Shown here piece after piece: positions 19,235 through 26,177 of a DNA stretch of 46,721 nucleotides (the first letter of the stretch is position 1; each line of letters opens with the position of its first letter). The DNA lies in the NCBI GenBank assembly GCA_031295385.1, contig JAUMOL010000015.1, positions 1 through 46,721 on the forward strand, given 5' to 3'. This DNA comes from Collinsella sp. (lineage in GTDB: Bacteria > Actinomycetota > Coriobacteriia > Coriobacteriales > Coriobacteriaceae). The position numbers and the translations under genes are program-made. The notes beneath the pieces are model-generated. The model worked only from the letters and a program-made list of their open reading frames with translations, did no database searches and had not been told where the DNA came from.

Positions 19235-19410
19235 GTGGGGTGATCCGTTGGTGCGGGGGCATAGTTGGCAGAAATGCCGTCGGCAGCACATCTGTTTTGG
19301 GCTGGGGCTTTGCGCGGAGAATCCGCGTATTTGCTTCGCAAATACGCACCGGCTTCGGCCGCCTGCCGGCGTCCTCGCCCGCGGGCTAAAAACGCTGACG
19401 CGTTTTCTTT
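19235..19410. other. Spacer between the ssrA-like repeats, hairpin-rich
   Basis: No gene is supported. Visible structures are GCGTATTTG-CTTCG-CAAATACGC (19326-19348), a further partial match to the tmRNA 3' end (GCGCGGAGAATC near 19312), and AAAACGC-TGAC-GCGTTTT followed by CTTT (about 19389-19410), a possible terminator on the plus strand. Confidence 0.4.
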
Positions 19411-19446
19411 ACGCCCGCGCCCTGCATAGAGTTCGATTCTCCGCGG
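19411..19446 (+). repeat. ssrA T-arm-like repeat, copy 2
   Basis: This is the second copy of the 36-base repeat, 212 bases after the first and in the same orientation, ending about 20 bases before the tmRNA terminator. Its last 17 bases match the tmRNA T-arm in inverted orientation. Confidence 0.55.
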
Positions 19447-19458
19447 TATCTATATGTA

Positions 19459-19492
19459 ATAAAAAAGCAGGTAGAGACACTTCTCTACCTGC
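19459..19492 (-). terminator. Terminator of ssrA
   Basis: On the minus strand GCAGGTAGAG and CTCTACCTGC are perfect complements around six bases, followed by TTTTTTATTAC. It starts about 10 bases after the tmRNA 3' end. Confidence 0.92.
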
Positions 19493-19502
19493 CTGTAACT
19501 GT

Positions 19503-19866
19503 TGGTGGAGGCGCGGAGAATCGAACTCCGGTCCACGAAAGCCCCCTGATTGGCATCTCCAAGCTCAGTCGCTGGTTTTGTCTCGGACGCTTTGCGCGCA
19601 GCGACACGCTCGCGGCGTCCTAACCGGTTCGGTCTTAGCCTGCGCCATACCGATTACGTGCGCAGGAGCATTCCCCTAAAATGACGTCGCGCCGGTGTCG
19701 GGGAAATCACCGGGTTGACGCGCCGCTATAAATTAAGCAGCGAGAGCCATAGGCTCAAAAGAAGAGTTGTTGTCAATTCAATTTGACGGTACCCCTGTTT
19801 AACGAGGCGAGGAGACCTCGGCTTGCTTCCTCTCTCAGAGCTATCGTGTCGAAACCAGTCGCCCCC
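19503..19866 (-). ncRNA. ssrA: Transfer-messenger RNA (tmRNA)
   Basis: The RNA rescues stalled ribosomes by acting first as alanine tRNA and then as mRNA. The 5' end GGGGGCGACTGG and the 3' end CGCCTCC-ACCA form the seven-pair acceptor stem, with one G-U. The T-arm CGGAG-TTCGATT-CTCCG is perfect. The reading frame around 19735-19775 encodes the tag DNNSSFEPMALAA before TAA, with the ALAA end recognised by ClpXP. The length of about 364 bases is typical. CCA is encoded. A strong terminator follows. smpB is not in the window. Confidence 0.95.
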
Positions 19867-20103
19867 GAATGTCGGGAAAGTCTGGATGGCATTGGGCACG
19901 AGTACCCAACACCCGTCGACTTTTCAAGGAACATACGGGGCGAGCCCCGCTTGTGGAGTGTTATCTTACCACGTTCTGAAAGCGGACAGCTGTTCTATGC
20001 ACGAGCTGTGAAGACCCCAATGTGCGCTGCACTTCGCACTTTTGCTACCGATCGCGTCACGTATATTTTCGCCAAGCACAATTGACCCTTCGAAAGGACC
20101 GTT

Positions 20104-20538
20104 ATGGATACCAAGCAGCAACTCGTCAATGCCCTCGCAGGCCTGGGCTCAACCATTACCGAAGCTATGGATGTCATCGAGGGCTTTGTCCCCTGCGGAC
20201 ATCCCGCCCTCACGGTATCGAACGCACTCGTCGCGCTGGACGCTGACGATGATGCTACTCTCGCCCAGCAGCTTGAGACCGTCGAGGGCTTTATCGACCA
20301 CGTGAGCGAAAACCGCGGAGTGACCGCCTACCACGACCTCGCGGTCGAGCTCGTGGGCCCCAAGGCCGATCTGCTCGCAGCAATCCGCGAGGTAGGCGCC
20401 CTTATGCAGACCGCAGGCGTCAAGAACACCCAGGTCAACGAGTGGGTCTACCGTAGCCTGGCAGCACTCGACAGCTCCGACGAAAAGGCAGCCGAGCAGC
20501 TCGCAGAAAGTCCCGCCATTAAGGCCGAGCTTTTGTAA
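20104..20538 (+). CDS. Hypothetical protein, 144 residues, helical
   Basis: The gene is not recognised. The protein is predicted mostly helical and acidic, with no signal peptide, membrane segment or enzyme motif. Two stretches resemble each other: ALVALDADDDATLAQQLE (about 41-58) and SLAALDSSDEKAAEQLAE (about 118-135), suggesting an internal duplication. AAAGGA precedes the ATG with good spacing, and codon use matches the neighbours, so it is a real gene. It runs away from the divergent tmRNA and converges on the PIN toxin gene, with a GC-rich hairpin between them at 20549-20585. Confidence 0.6.
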   Translation: MDTKQQLVNALAGLGSTITEAMDVIEGFVPCGHPALTVSNALVALDADDDATLAQQLETVEGFIDHVSENRGVTAYHDLAVELVGPKADLLAAIREVGALMQTAGVKNTQVNEWVYRSLAALDSSDEKAAEQLAESPAIKAELL

Positions 20539-20548
20539 ATAGCAGAAG

Positions 20549-20585
20549 CGGGTCCCTTGGCGCATCGTCGTCCAAGAGGCCCGCA
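20549..20585. terminator. Shared hairpin between convergent genes
   Basis: GCGGGTCCCTTGG pairs with CCAAGAGGCCCGC with two mismatches. It lies between the stops of the hypothetical gene and the PIN toxin. There is no clear T run, so termination strength is uncertain. Confidence 0.5.
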
Positions 20586-20596
20586 AACAGTTCGCG

Positions 20597-21112
20597 TCAA
20601 CCGATAGCCGCGCCGCCGCGTTCGGCCAAAGCCAGAATCGGCATCATTTGGCGCGGGGTCTTTGCTGCAAGATCGGCATGTTCGAGCAGCTTGCGATTGT
20701 TGGTCACCAAGTAATCGACCTGTGCGCGCTTGCACGCGGCGAGCACCAAGTTGTCCTCGTAATCGTGATGAAGCACTAAGTATTTGTCGGCCAGCCAAAG
20801 GTCCGACGCATCTGCACCCACGGCCGTGGCGTTTTCGGTCATGTTCCAAACAAACGCCAACGCCGCATCACCAATTGCACGGGCAGATGCCTCTTCGAGC
20901 ACTCCCCCGCTGGCAAGAACGCTGCGCTTCAGCTCGTGTTGGACAACATACAGCACGTCCTTGGCGATATGCACCGGAAAGAACAGCAACGCTCCCGTCT
21001 CCGCCGCCTGCCCAATAAACGCACGCGCGGCAAGCGACTCGGCATGGTCGACGCAAAACGAATCAACCCATACGTTGGCATCCACCATTATTTTGAGGGG
21101 AGCCCCGCTCAC
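20597..21112 (-). CDS. PIN-domain toxin of a toxin-antitoxin pair
   Basis: The 171-residue protein is a PIN-domain ribonuclease, inferred toxin. MVDANVWVDSF carries the first metal-binding aspartate. Acidic residues follow in the middle (VGADASDLWLADKYL) and at HDYEDNLVLAACKRAQVDYLVTNN, the usual third site. The start is the GTG at 21112, whose last two bases begin the TGA of the antitoxin (GTGA), with AAGGGG upstream; a longer frame would run into the antitoxin gene. This coupling is typical of toxin-antitoxin operons. Its RNA target is unknown. Confidence 0.8.
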   Translation of the reverse strand: MSGAPLKIMVDANVWVDSFCVDHAESLAARAFIGQAAETGALLFFPVHIAKDVLYVVQHELKRSVLASGGVLEEASARAIGDAALAFVWNMTENATAVGADASDLWLADKYLVLHHDYEDNLVLAACKRAQVDYLVTNNRKLLEHADLAAKTPRQMMPILALAERGGAAIG

Positions 21113-21462
21113 AAGATCATCCCCTTTTGGCGATAGCGCTCGTCCATGGCTTCGGAATAGATTGTGTCCCAATCGCGATCGTCGGATACGGGCGACGTAG
21201 CGATGCCCAGGTCCGCGTAAAGCTGATCCGCCGCCGCCCATGATGCGGCAAACGGAGTATCGGGCGCGACGATCTGCTGCCGGTCGTCGACGGCCGCAAG
21301 CACTTCCTCGCACTGCCCGCCACCCTGCGCGACCTTGGCCACCACCTTTTTGATGAGCTCGGGCAGCGACCCGCCCGAAAGCCGCAGCACCTCCTCGGCA
21401 CGGTTCTTGATCTGGCGATCTACGCGAACGTTCACCTGCGCCATGCCGCTAACAGCACCCAC
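21109..21462 (-). CDS. RelB/DinJ-type antitoxin
   Basis: The protein is 117 residues from the GTG at 21462, which has AAGGGAG upstream; an alternative ATG at 21444 gives the family-like start MAQVNVRVDRQIKNRAEEVL but has no ribosome site. The first 45 residues form a ribbon-helix-helix DNA-binding domain (VNVRVD strand, then two helices through PELIKKVV). The tail with DRDWDTIYSEAMDERY probably wraps the toxin. It sits just downstream of a palindromic operator and likely represses its own operon. RelB-type antitoxins usually pair with RelE, but PIN partners are also known. Confidence 0.75.
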   Translation of the reverse strand: MGAVSGMAQVNVRVDRQIKNRAEEVLRLSGGSLPELIKKVVAKVAQGGGQCEEVLAAVDDRQQIVAPDTPFAASWAAADQLYADLGIATSPVSDDRDWDTIYSEAMDERYRQKGMIL

Positions 21463-21482
21463 GTTGATCCCGCTCCCTTCAA

Positions 21483-21531
21483 TTGCTAGCACCGCTAGCA
21501 ACACTTTATAGAGAAGCTAGCAAATGGTCAA
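21483..21531 (-). promoter_or_regulatory. Promoter and operator of the RelB/PIN operon
   Basis: TTGCTAG-CACCG-CTAGCAA (21483-21501) is a perfect 7-base inverted repeat, and a third half-site CTAGCAA lies at 21517-21523. On the minus strand TTGACC (21526-21531) and TAAAGT about 17 bases on form a promoter whose start would fall near the palindrome. The arrangement suits autorepression by the ribbon-helix-helix antitoxin. Confidence 0.65.
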
Positions 21532-21533
21532 AT

Positions 21534-21579
21534 GCAAAAGACCTGCGCCCAGACGATACCGATGCCGTCTGGGCGCAGG
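21534..21579 (-). terminator. Terminator of the P-type ATPase operon
   Basis: CCTGCGCCCAGACG and CGTCTGGGCGCAGG are perfect 14-base complements (21542-21555, 21566-21579), followed on the minus strand by TCTTTTGC. Confidence 0.88.
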
Positions 21580-21605
21580 CCAGATAACGTTGGCGAACAC
21601 GCCTG

Positions 21606-23681
21606 CTAACGCAGATACGCTTTCGCGTTGCTCAGGCTGTAGGCAATCGTCGAGCCGTTGTGCAGCAGCGACGACGCCTGCGGGGTAATCGCGCCGGTAA
21701 TGCCCAGTGCCAAGAGTGCTGAGTTGGTGAGCATCACCTTAGAATAGGAGCTCGTCAGACGATCAATGAGGCCCTGGCTCATGCGGCGCAGACGCACGAT
21801 CGCGGCCAGATCCGTATCGGTCAGGATGATATCGGCGACCTCCTTGGCGATGTCGCTTCCACCGCCCATCGCCAAGCCCACGTCGGCCAAACCGAGCGCC
21901 GGCGAATCGTTGACGCCGTCGCCCACCATGGCAACATGGCGCCCCTCGCTCTTAATGCGCTCCACATAGGCGTACTTGTCCTCGGGCAGCAATTCGGCCT
22001 TAAACTCGTCGACCCCCGCCTCGCGCGCGATGCGCTCGGCCGTGCGCTCGGAATCGCCCGTGAGCATAACGACATGCTTGACGCCCAGCGCATGCAGGTC
22101 GGCGATGGCCTCACGGACCCCGGGCTTGAGCGGATCCTCGATACCGAGCACGCCGACGACCTTGCCATCGACCGCCAGATACAGCGGCGACAGGCCCTGC
22201 ATCTGGCGGTCGATTTGCTCCTTGATGTCGGACTCAAGCTGCGCACCCTCGTCCTCAAATACAAAGTGTGCGGAACCGATGATGGCGCGACGCCCTTCAA
22301 TGGACGAAGCGATGCCGTGCGCCACGATGTACTCGACGGCGGCATGGCGCTCGCGGTGCTCGAGCTCGCGCTCGCGTGCCGCATTGACCACGGCGCGTGC
22401 CACCGGATGCGGGAAATGCTCCTCCAAGCAAGCGGAAAGGCGCAGAATCTCATCCTCGCTCCAGCCATCGGTGGTGAGCGCGCAGGCAAGACGCGGCTGC
22501 GCCTCGGTGAGCGTGCCGGTCTTATCAAACACGATGGTATCGGCCTTGGCAAACGACTCAAAGTACTTGGCGCCCTTGACCATCACGCCCATCTTGGCGG
22601 CATCGCTCATAGCGGTCATGACGGCAACGGAACCCGTGAGCTTGAGCGCGCACGAGTAGTCGACCATCAACGCCGCCGAGGTCTTGATAAGGCTGCGCGT
22701 GGTGAGCGCGACCAGGCCCGCAAGCAGGAAGTTCCACGGGACGATCTTGTTGGCGAGGTCCTCCATGTGCGACTGACCCTCGGACTTGAGCGAGTCGGCC
22801 GCTTGCACGAGCGAGACGATCGAGCGCAGCTTGGTCTGCGCCGTATTGGCGCGCACACGCACCAAGATGCTGCCGTCTTCCACGACGGTGCCGGCGAAAA
22901 CGTCGTCGCCCACGCTGCGCTCGACGGCCAGCGGTTCGCCGGTCAGGGTCGCTTGGTTGACCATAGCGCTCCCCTGCTCGACAACACCGTCGATACAAAT
23001 GGACATGCCGGTGCGCACGGCGACCAGATCGCCGGGCTCAAGCTCGGTGGCGGCAACGCTCACCTCGGTGTCGCCGACCACTTTTTGTGCCTTATCGGGC
23101 ACGTCGAGCAGCGAGTTGATGAGCTCGTTTTCGCTCATGGCGCGCGTGTAGTCCTCGAGCAGTTCGCCCACATTGAGCAGAAACATCGTCTGGCCCGCGG
23201 TGTCGGCATCACGTTTGACGAACGAAATGCCGATGGCCGAAGCGTCAAGCACGGGAACGGTCAGGCGCGGCTGCGCCAGCTCATGAAGGGCAGCGCGCAA
23301 AAATGCCATGTAACCGGCCACGACAAACACCACACGCAGAGGCGTCGGCAAGAACCAGCGACGTGCGTAATGGGCGCCGACGAGTGTGGCCAGGTCCATA
23401 ACGAGTTTGTGCTTGCGCGGCTCAAGCTGCATCACGTAACCCGTCTTTGCGTCGGCAATGGCCTGGGCATCGAGCGCACCCAAGGCGTCGAGCACGCTCG
23501 CGCGACACTGCTCGTCATATTCGAGCGCCATCTGGCCAATACGACCATAAACGCGCACCTTGTGCACGCCGTCGATATCGCCGCTGAGCTTAAGAAGTGC
23601 ATCGAGATCGCTCTCTGGCACAGGACCCGCCAATTGAAGACGGGTCCTGCCGGGGATCTCGCTAATAATCGAGAATCTCAT
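21606..23681 (-). CDS. P1B-type metal-transporting ATPase, atypical metal site
   Basis: The 691-residue membrane pump couples ATP hydrolysis to metal movement. The phosphorylated D386 lies in DKTGTLT, TGE at 248-250 is the phosphatase loop, the HP motif lies in EEHFPHPVARA, and MVGDGVNDSPAL closes the ATP site. The usual CPC of the metal-binding helix is replaced by DYSCALKL (341-348), so the metal is not predictable from the copper/zinc classes; manganese, iron or zinc are possible. The N-terminal 70 residues resemble a metal-associated fold but lack CxxC. It starts 18 bases after a small membrane protein gene and shares its terminator. Confidence 0.88.
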   Translation of the reverse strand: MRFSIISEIPGRTRLQLAGPVPESDLDALLKLSGDIDGVHKVRVYGRIGQMALEYDEQCRASVLDALGALDAQAIADAKTGYVMQLEPRKHKLVMDLATLVGAHYARRWFLPTPLRVVFVVAGYMAFLRAALHELAQPRLTVPVLDASAIGISFVKRDADTAGQTMFLLNVGELLEDYTRAMSENELINSLLDVPDKAQKVVGDTEVSVAATELEPGDLVAVRTGMSICIDGVVEQGSAMVNQATLTGEPLAVERSVGDDVFAGTVVEDGSILVRVRANTAQTKLRSIVSLVQAADSLKSEGQSHMEDLANKIVPWNFLLAGLVALTTRSLIKTSAALMVDYSCALKLTGSVAVMTAMSDAAKMGVMVKGAKYFESFAKADTIVFDKTGTLTEAQPRLACALTTDGWSEDEILRLSACLEEHFPHPVARAVVNAARERELEHRERHAAVEYIVAHGIASSIEGRRAIIGSAHFVFEDEGAQLESDIKEQIDRQMQGLSPLYLAVDGKVVGVLGIEDPLKPGVREAIADLHALGVKHVVMLTGDSERTAERIAREAGVDEFKAELLPEDKYAYVERIKSEGRHVAMVGDGVNDSPALGLADVGLAMGGGSDIAKEVADIILTDTDLAAIVRLRRMSQGLIDRLTSSYSKVMLTNSALLALGITGAITPQASSLLHNGSTIAYSLSNAKAYLR

Positions 23682-23699
23682 AGTTTGTGCCTGGGAGCG

Positions 23700-23945
23700 T
23701 TACTCGGCTGCCTCGTCGGCAGCGGCCTCGCTCTGGGTGATGTAGGCAGCCTCGGCAACCATGTCATCGACATTGGCCTTGGCCTGCTCGACCATGTCCT
23801 GGTAGCAGTTCTTGACGCGCATACCGCACGCGATGCCCTGCACGCAGGCATTCTTTACCGGAGCGCTGGTGAGCAGCTTGATGCCGGCCGTACCAAGCAG
23901 AAAACCGCCACCGACAAGCAGGGTGTTAAACGTCGACTTCTTCAT
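23700..23945 (-). CDS. Small membrane protein, DUF6110/PacL-like, partner of the ATPase
   Basis: The 81-residue protein has one N-terminal membrane segment (about residues 8-26, with GGGFLLGTAGIKLL). It continues with SAPVKNACVQGIACGMRVKNC, then an acidic helical tail. This matches DUF6110 and has the same layout as mycobacterial PacL proteins (DUF1490), encoded next to P-type ATPases and reported to act as membrane metal partners for them. Three cysteines (34, 40, 47) could bind metal. AAAGGAG precedes the ATG. Co-transcription with the ATPase is clear; the function by analogy is inference. Confidence 0.75.
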   Translation of the reverse strand: MKKSTFNTLLVGGGFLLGTAGIKLLTSAPVKNACVQGIACGMRVKNCYQDMVEQAKANVDDMVAEAAYITQSEAAADEAAE

Positions 23946-24160
23946 GTTGCTTCTCCTTTTGCCGCACAAGCGCGGCATGGTGCCTTAGCACCCGAGTTCA
24001 TTAGTTTGCTCGAGCACGCTTTTGAGAACAGTTTAGTATAACTATTTGGTCAACAATGGCTAACTTTTTGAAAACATGCGGTCCAGACCGCCCGGTACTC
24101 GGCGGTTCACTCACCACGATGCAAATCCGCACCCCCACGGGTATCCGCCCCCGCCCTTGC

Positions 24161-24350
24161 GAATCAAAGGTGAATACTTTTTCGCGAAGTGAACGAGTCA
24201 AATCGAACCCCTGAAACATCCGCATTTTTCGCCAACAAAACCGCGGGAAAAACTTGGCAAAACCGCAGGAAACCAGCTCCTAAAAGTGTCGATGCTCCGA
24301 GGGTCCAAATAAGGTCGTTCACTTCGCGGAAAAGTATTCACCTTCGATTT
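24161..24350. repeat. 190-base inverted-repeat element (MITE-like)
   Basis: Arms 24161-24196 and 24315-24350 are inverted copies matching at 33 of 36 positions, including AGGTGAATACTTTT and GCGAAGTGAACGA. The 118-base centre has no gene. It lies upstream of the ATPase operon and downstream of the ABC transporter. Its relation to the element at 214-448 is only in layout; the sequences differ. Confidence 0.6.
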
Positions 24351-24362
24351 CCACCTCCCCAC

Positions 24363-24415
24363 AATGTGACAAAGGGACTGTCCCTTTGTCACATTAGGGA
24401 CAGTCCCTTTGCCAC
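24363..24415. repeat. Palindromic repeat GTGACAAAGGGAC, copy 1
   Basis: GTGACAAAGGGACTGTCCCTTTGTCAC is centred near 24379 as two 13-base arms, followed by a partial second palindrome AGGGACAGTCCCT. It ends five bases before the ABC transporter stop, so it could serve as its 3' hairpin. A second copy is at 30687-30713. Confidence 0.75.
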
Positions 24416-24419
24416 AGTC

Positions 24420-26177
24420 CTACAGCTGCCAGGCAGCCGCTTCCTTTTGCAGCGCAACCATGCGGGCGAATTCTCCACCTGCCGCCTTGAGCTGCGCCGG
24501 AGTGCCCTGCTCGGCAACCACGCCATCCTTGAGCACAACGATTTTGTCGGCATTTTCCACCGTACGCATACGGTGGGCAATAACGATAACCGTCTTACCT
24601 GTAAGCAGACGGGAGAGTGCCTGTTGCACCACGGTCTCGTTCTCCACATCCAAGCTCGCCGTCGCCTCGTCCAACAGTACGATAGGCGCGTCTTTGAGCA
24701 GCGCACGGGCGATAGAGATGCGCTGGCGCTCGCCGCCGGAGAGTTTGGAGCCGTTCTCACCGATCATGGTGTCGTAGCCCTGCGGCATGCGGTTCACGAA
24801 CTCGTCGCAGTTGGCGGCACGCGCGGCCGCAAGCACTTCCTCGTCGGTGGCATCACGACGACCGAGGCGGATGTTTCCCATCACCGTGTCGTCAAAGAGC
24901 AGCACGTCTTGGAACACAATGGCGTAATCACGCAGCAGTACCTCGGGATCAACGCTCGCAACATCCACGCCACCCACGGTAACCTTGCCCGCGGTGGCAT
25001 CCCAAAAGCGCGCGGCCAGGCGGCTCACCGTAGACTTGCCAGAGCCCGAAGGACCGACTAGTGCCGTGACCTCGCCTTCCTTGGCGGTAAAGCTCACATC
25101 GGTAAGAACTTTCTCGCCGGCGAGGCCGTCCTCGCCCGCACCATAGCCAAATGCCACGTGATCGAACACCACATCGTGGCCCGCGGGCTCGAATTTCTCG
25201 CTGCCCCGCGCCACAGGCTCTTCCATGATGGAACGCATGCGCTTGGCAGACGACTCGGCGACAAACAGCTCGGACATTAACATTAACGCCTGGTCAAAGG
25301 ACGCATAGATACGGCTCACCATAAGCAGGAAGGCAAACATCACCAAAAAGTCGACCTGACCGGAGACGACCATCGCGGCGCCCGTGGCCAGCGTGGTGGC
25401 AATTCCCAAGCGTAGAATGGAGAAGGCGGAGTTGACCAGAAGCCCGTTGACGAGCTCGCCCTTGGTGGTCTCGCGCTCCTCGGCATCGATCACGCCGTTG
25501 AGTCCCTCAAGATAATGGGCCTCCTGGTTGGTGGCACGGATCTCGCGCACGCAGTCGAGTGTCTCTTGAATCGCCTCGGTAACCTTGACCTTCTCGGCGC
25601 GCACGCGATCGAACACCGGGGTCATGGGGCCGCGTGTCAGATACAGCACGGCAAAGGCCACGGGAATGCTCCAAAACGCCGCGATCGCCAGCTGCCAGCA
25701 AAAGAACAGCGACGACACGAACACAATGGCGCTTGCGATGATGGCGCCCCAGAGTTCTCCCAGCACATGGCTGTAGGCATGCTCCATAGTCTGAACGTCA
25801 CCCATGATGGTCTCGGTTAAATCGGCCAGATCGCGACGGCCAAAAAACGACAGCGGCAGTTTGCGCAAGCGCTCGGCAATCTCCATACGCTGCTTGCCGC
25901 ACTCCTCGTAAAAGATGCAGTAGGTGTAGTAATACTGCTGCCAGTTAGAGGCAAAGAGCAACACAAAAAAGACCACGAGGCCGCCCACGATCGGCAGGGC
26001 ATCCGGCAGGTCGGCGCCAGTGGCGAGATGTTCGACAAAACCGGCCATAGCCAGGAATAAAAAGCCCATGCCGGCCATGGTAATGAGATTGGTAATCGTG
26101 GTCCAGAAAATGCCGCGTTTTACGCCGGCGACGCCTTTATCGGATAGGAAATACTTCTTTTGGAATGAGGCGAACAT
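24420..26177 (-). CDS. ABC transporter, fused permease and ATPase, subunit B
   Basis: The 585-residue half-transporter has an N-terminal six-helix membrane domain (about 20-310) and a C-terminal nucleotide-binding domain. The latter has Walker A GPSGSGKST, signature LSGGERQRIS, Walker B IVLLDEATASLD and the H-loop IVIAHRM. All catalytic residues are intact. Its start directly abuts the stop of the preceding half-transporter (TAAATG), so the two likely form a heterodimer. The exporter fold plus a divergent AraC regulator recalls YbtPQ/YbtA and IrtAB siderophore uptake, but the substrate is not shown by the sequence. Confidence 0.88.
   Translation of the reverse strand: MFASFQKKYFLSDKGVAGVKRGIFWTTITNLITMAGMGFLFLAMAGFVEHLATGADLPDALPIVGGLVVFFVLLFASNWQQYYYTYCIFYEECGKQRMEIAERLRKLPLSFFGRRDLADLTETIMGDVQTMEHAYSHVLGELWGAIIASAIVFVSSLFFCWQLAIAAFWSIPVAFAVLYLTRGPMTPVFDRVRAEKVKVTEAIQETLDCVREIRATNQEAHYLEGLNGVIDAEERETTKGELVNGLLVNSAFSILRLGIATTLATGAAMVVSGQVDFLVMFAFLLMVSRIYASFDQALMLMSELFVAESSAKRMRSIMEEPVARGSEKFEPAGHDVVFDHVAFGYGAGEDGLAGEKVLTDVSFTAKEGEVTALVGPSGSGKSTVSRLAARFWDATAGKVTVGGVDVASVDPEVLLRDYAIVFQDVLLFDDTVMGNIRLGRRDATDEEVLAAARAANCDEFVNRMPQGYDTMIGENGSKLSGGERQRISIARALLKDAPIVLLDEATASLDVENETVVQQALSRLLTGKTVIVIAHRMRTVENADKIVVLKDGVVAEQGTPAQLKAAGGEFARMVALQKEAAAWQL

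Noticed and set aside
24189..25061. A 290-codon plus-strand frame running from the inverted-repeat element into the ABC gene
   Set aside because: Mostly antisense to the ATPase domain of the ABC transporter, with no recognisable domain.
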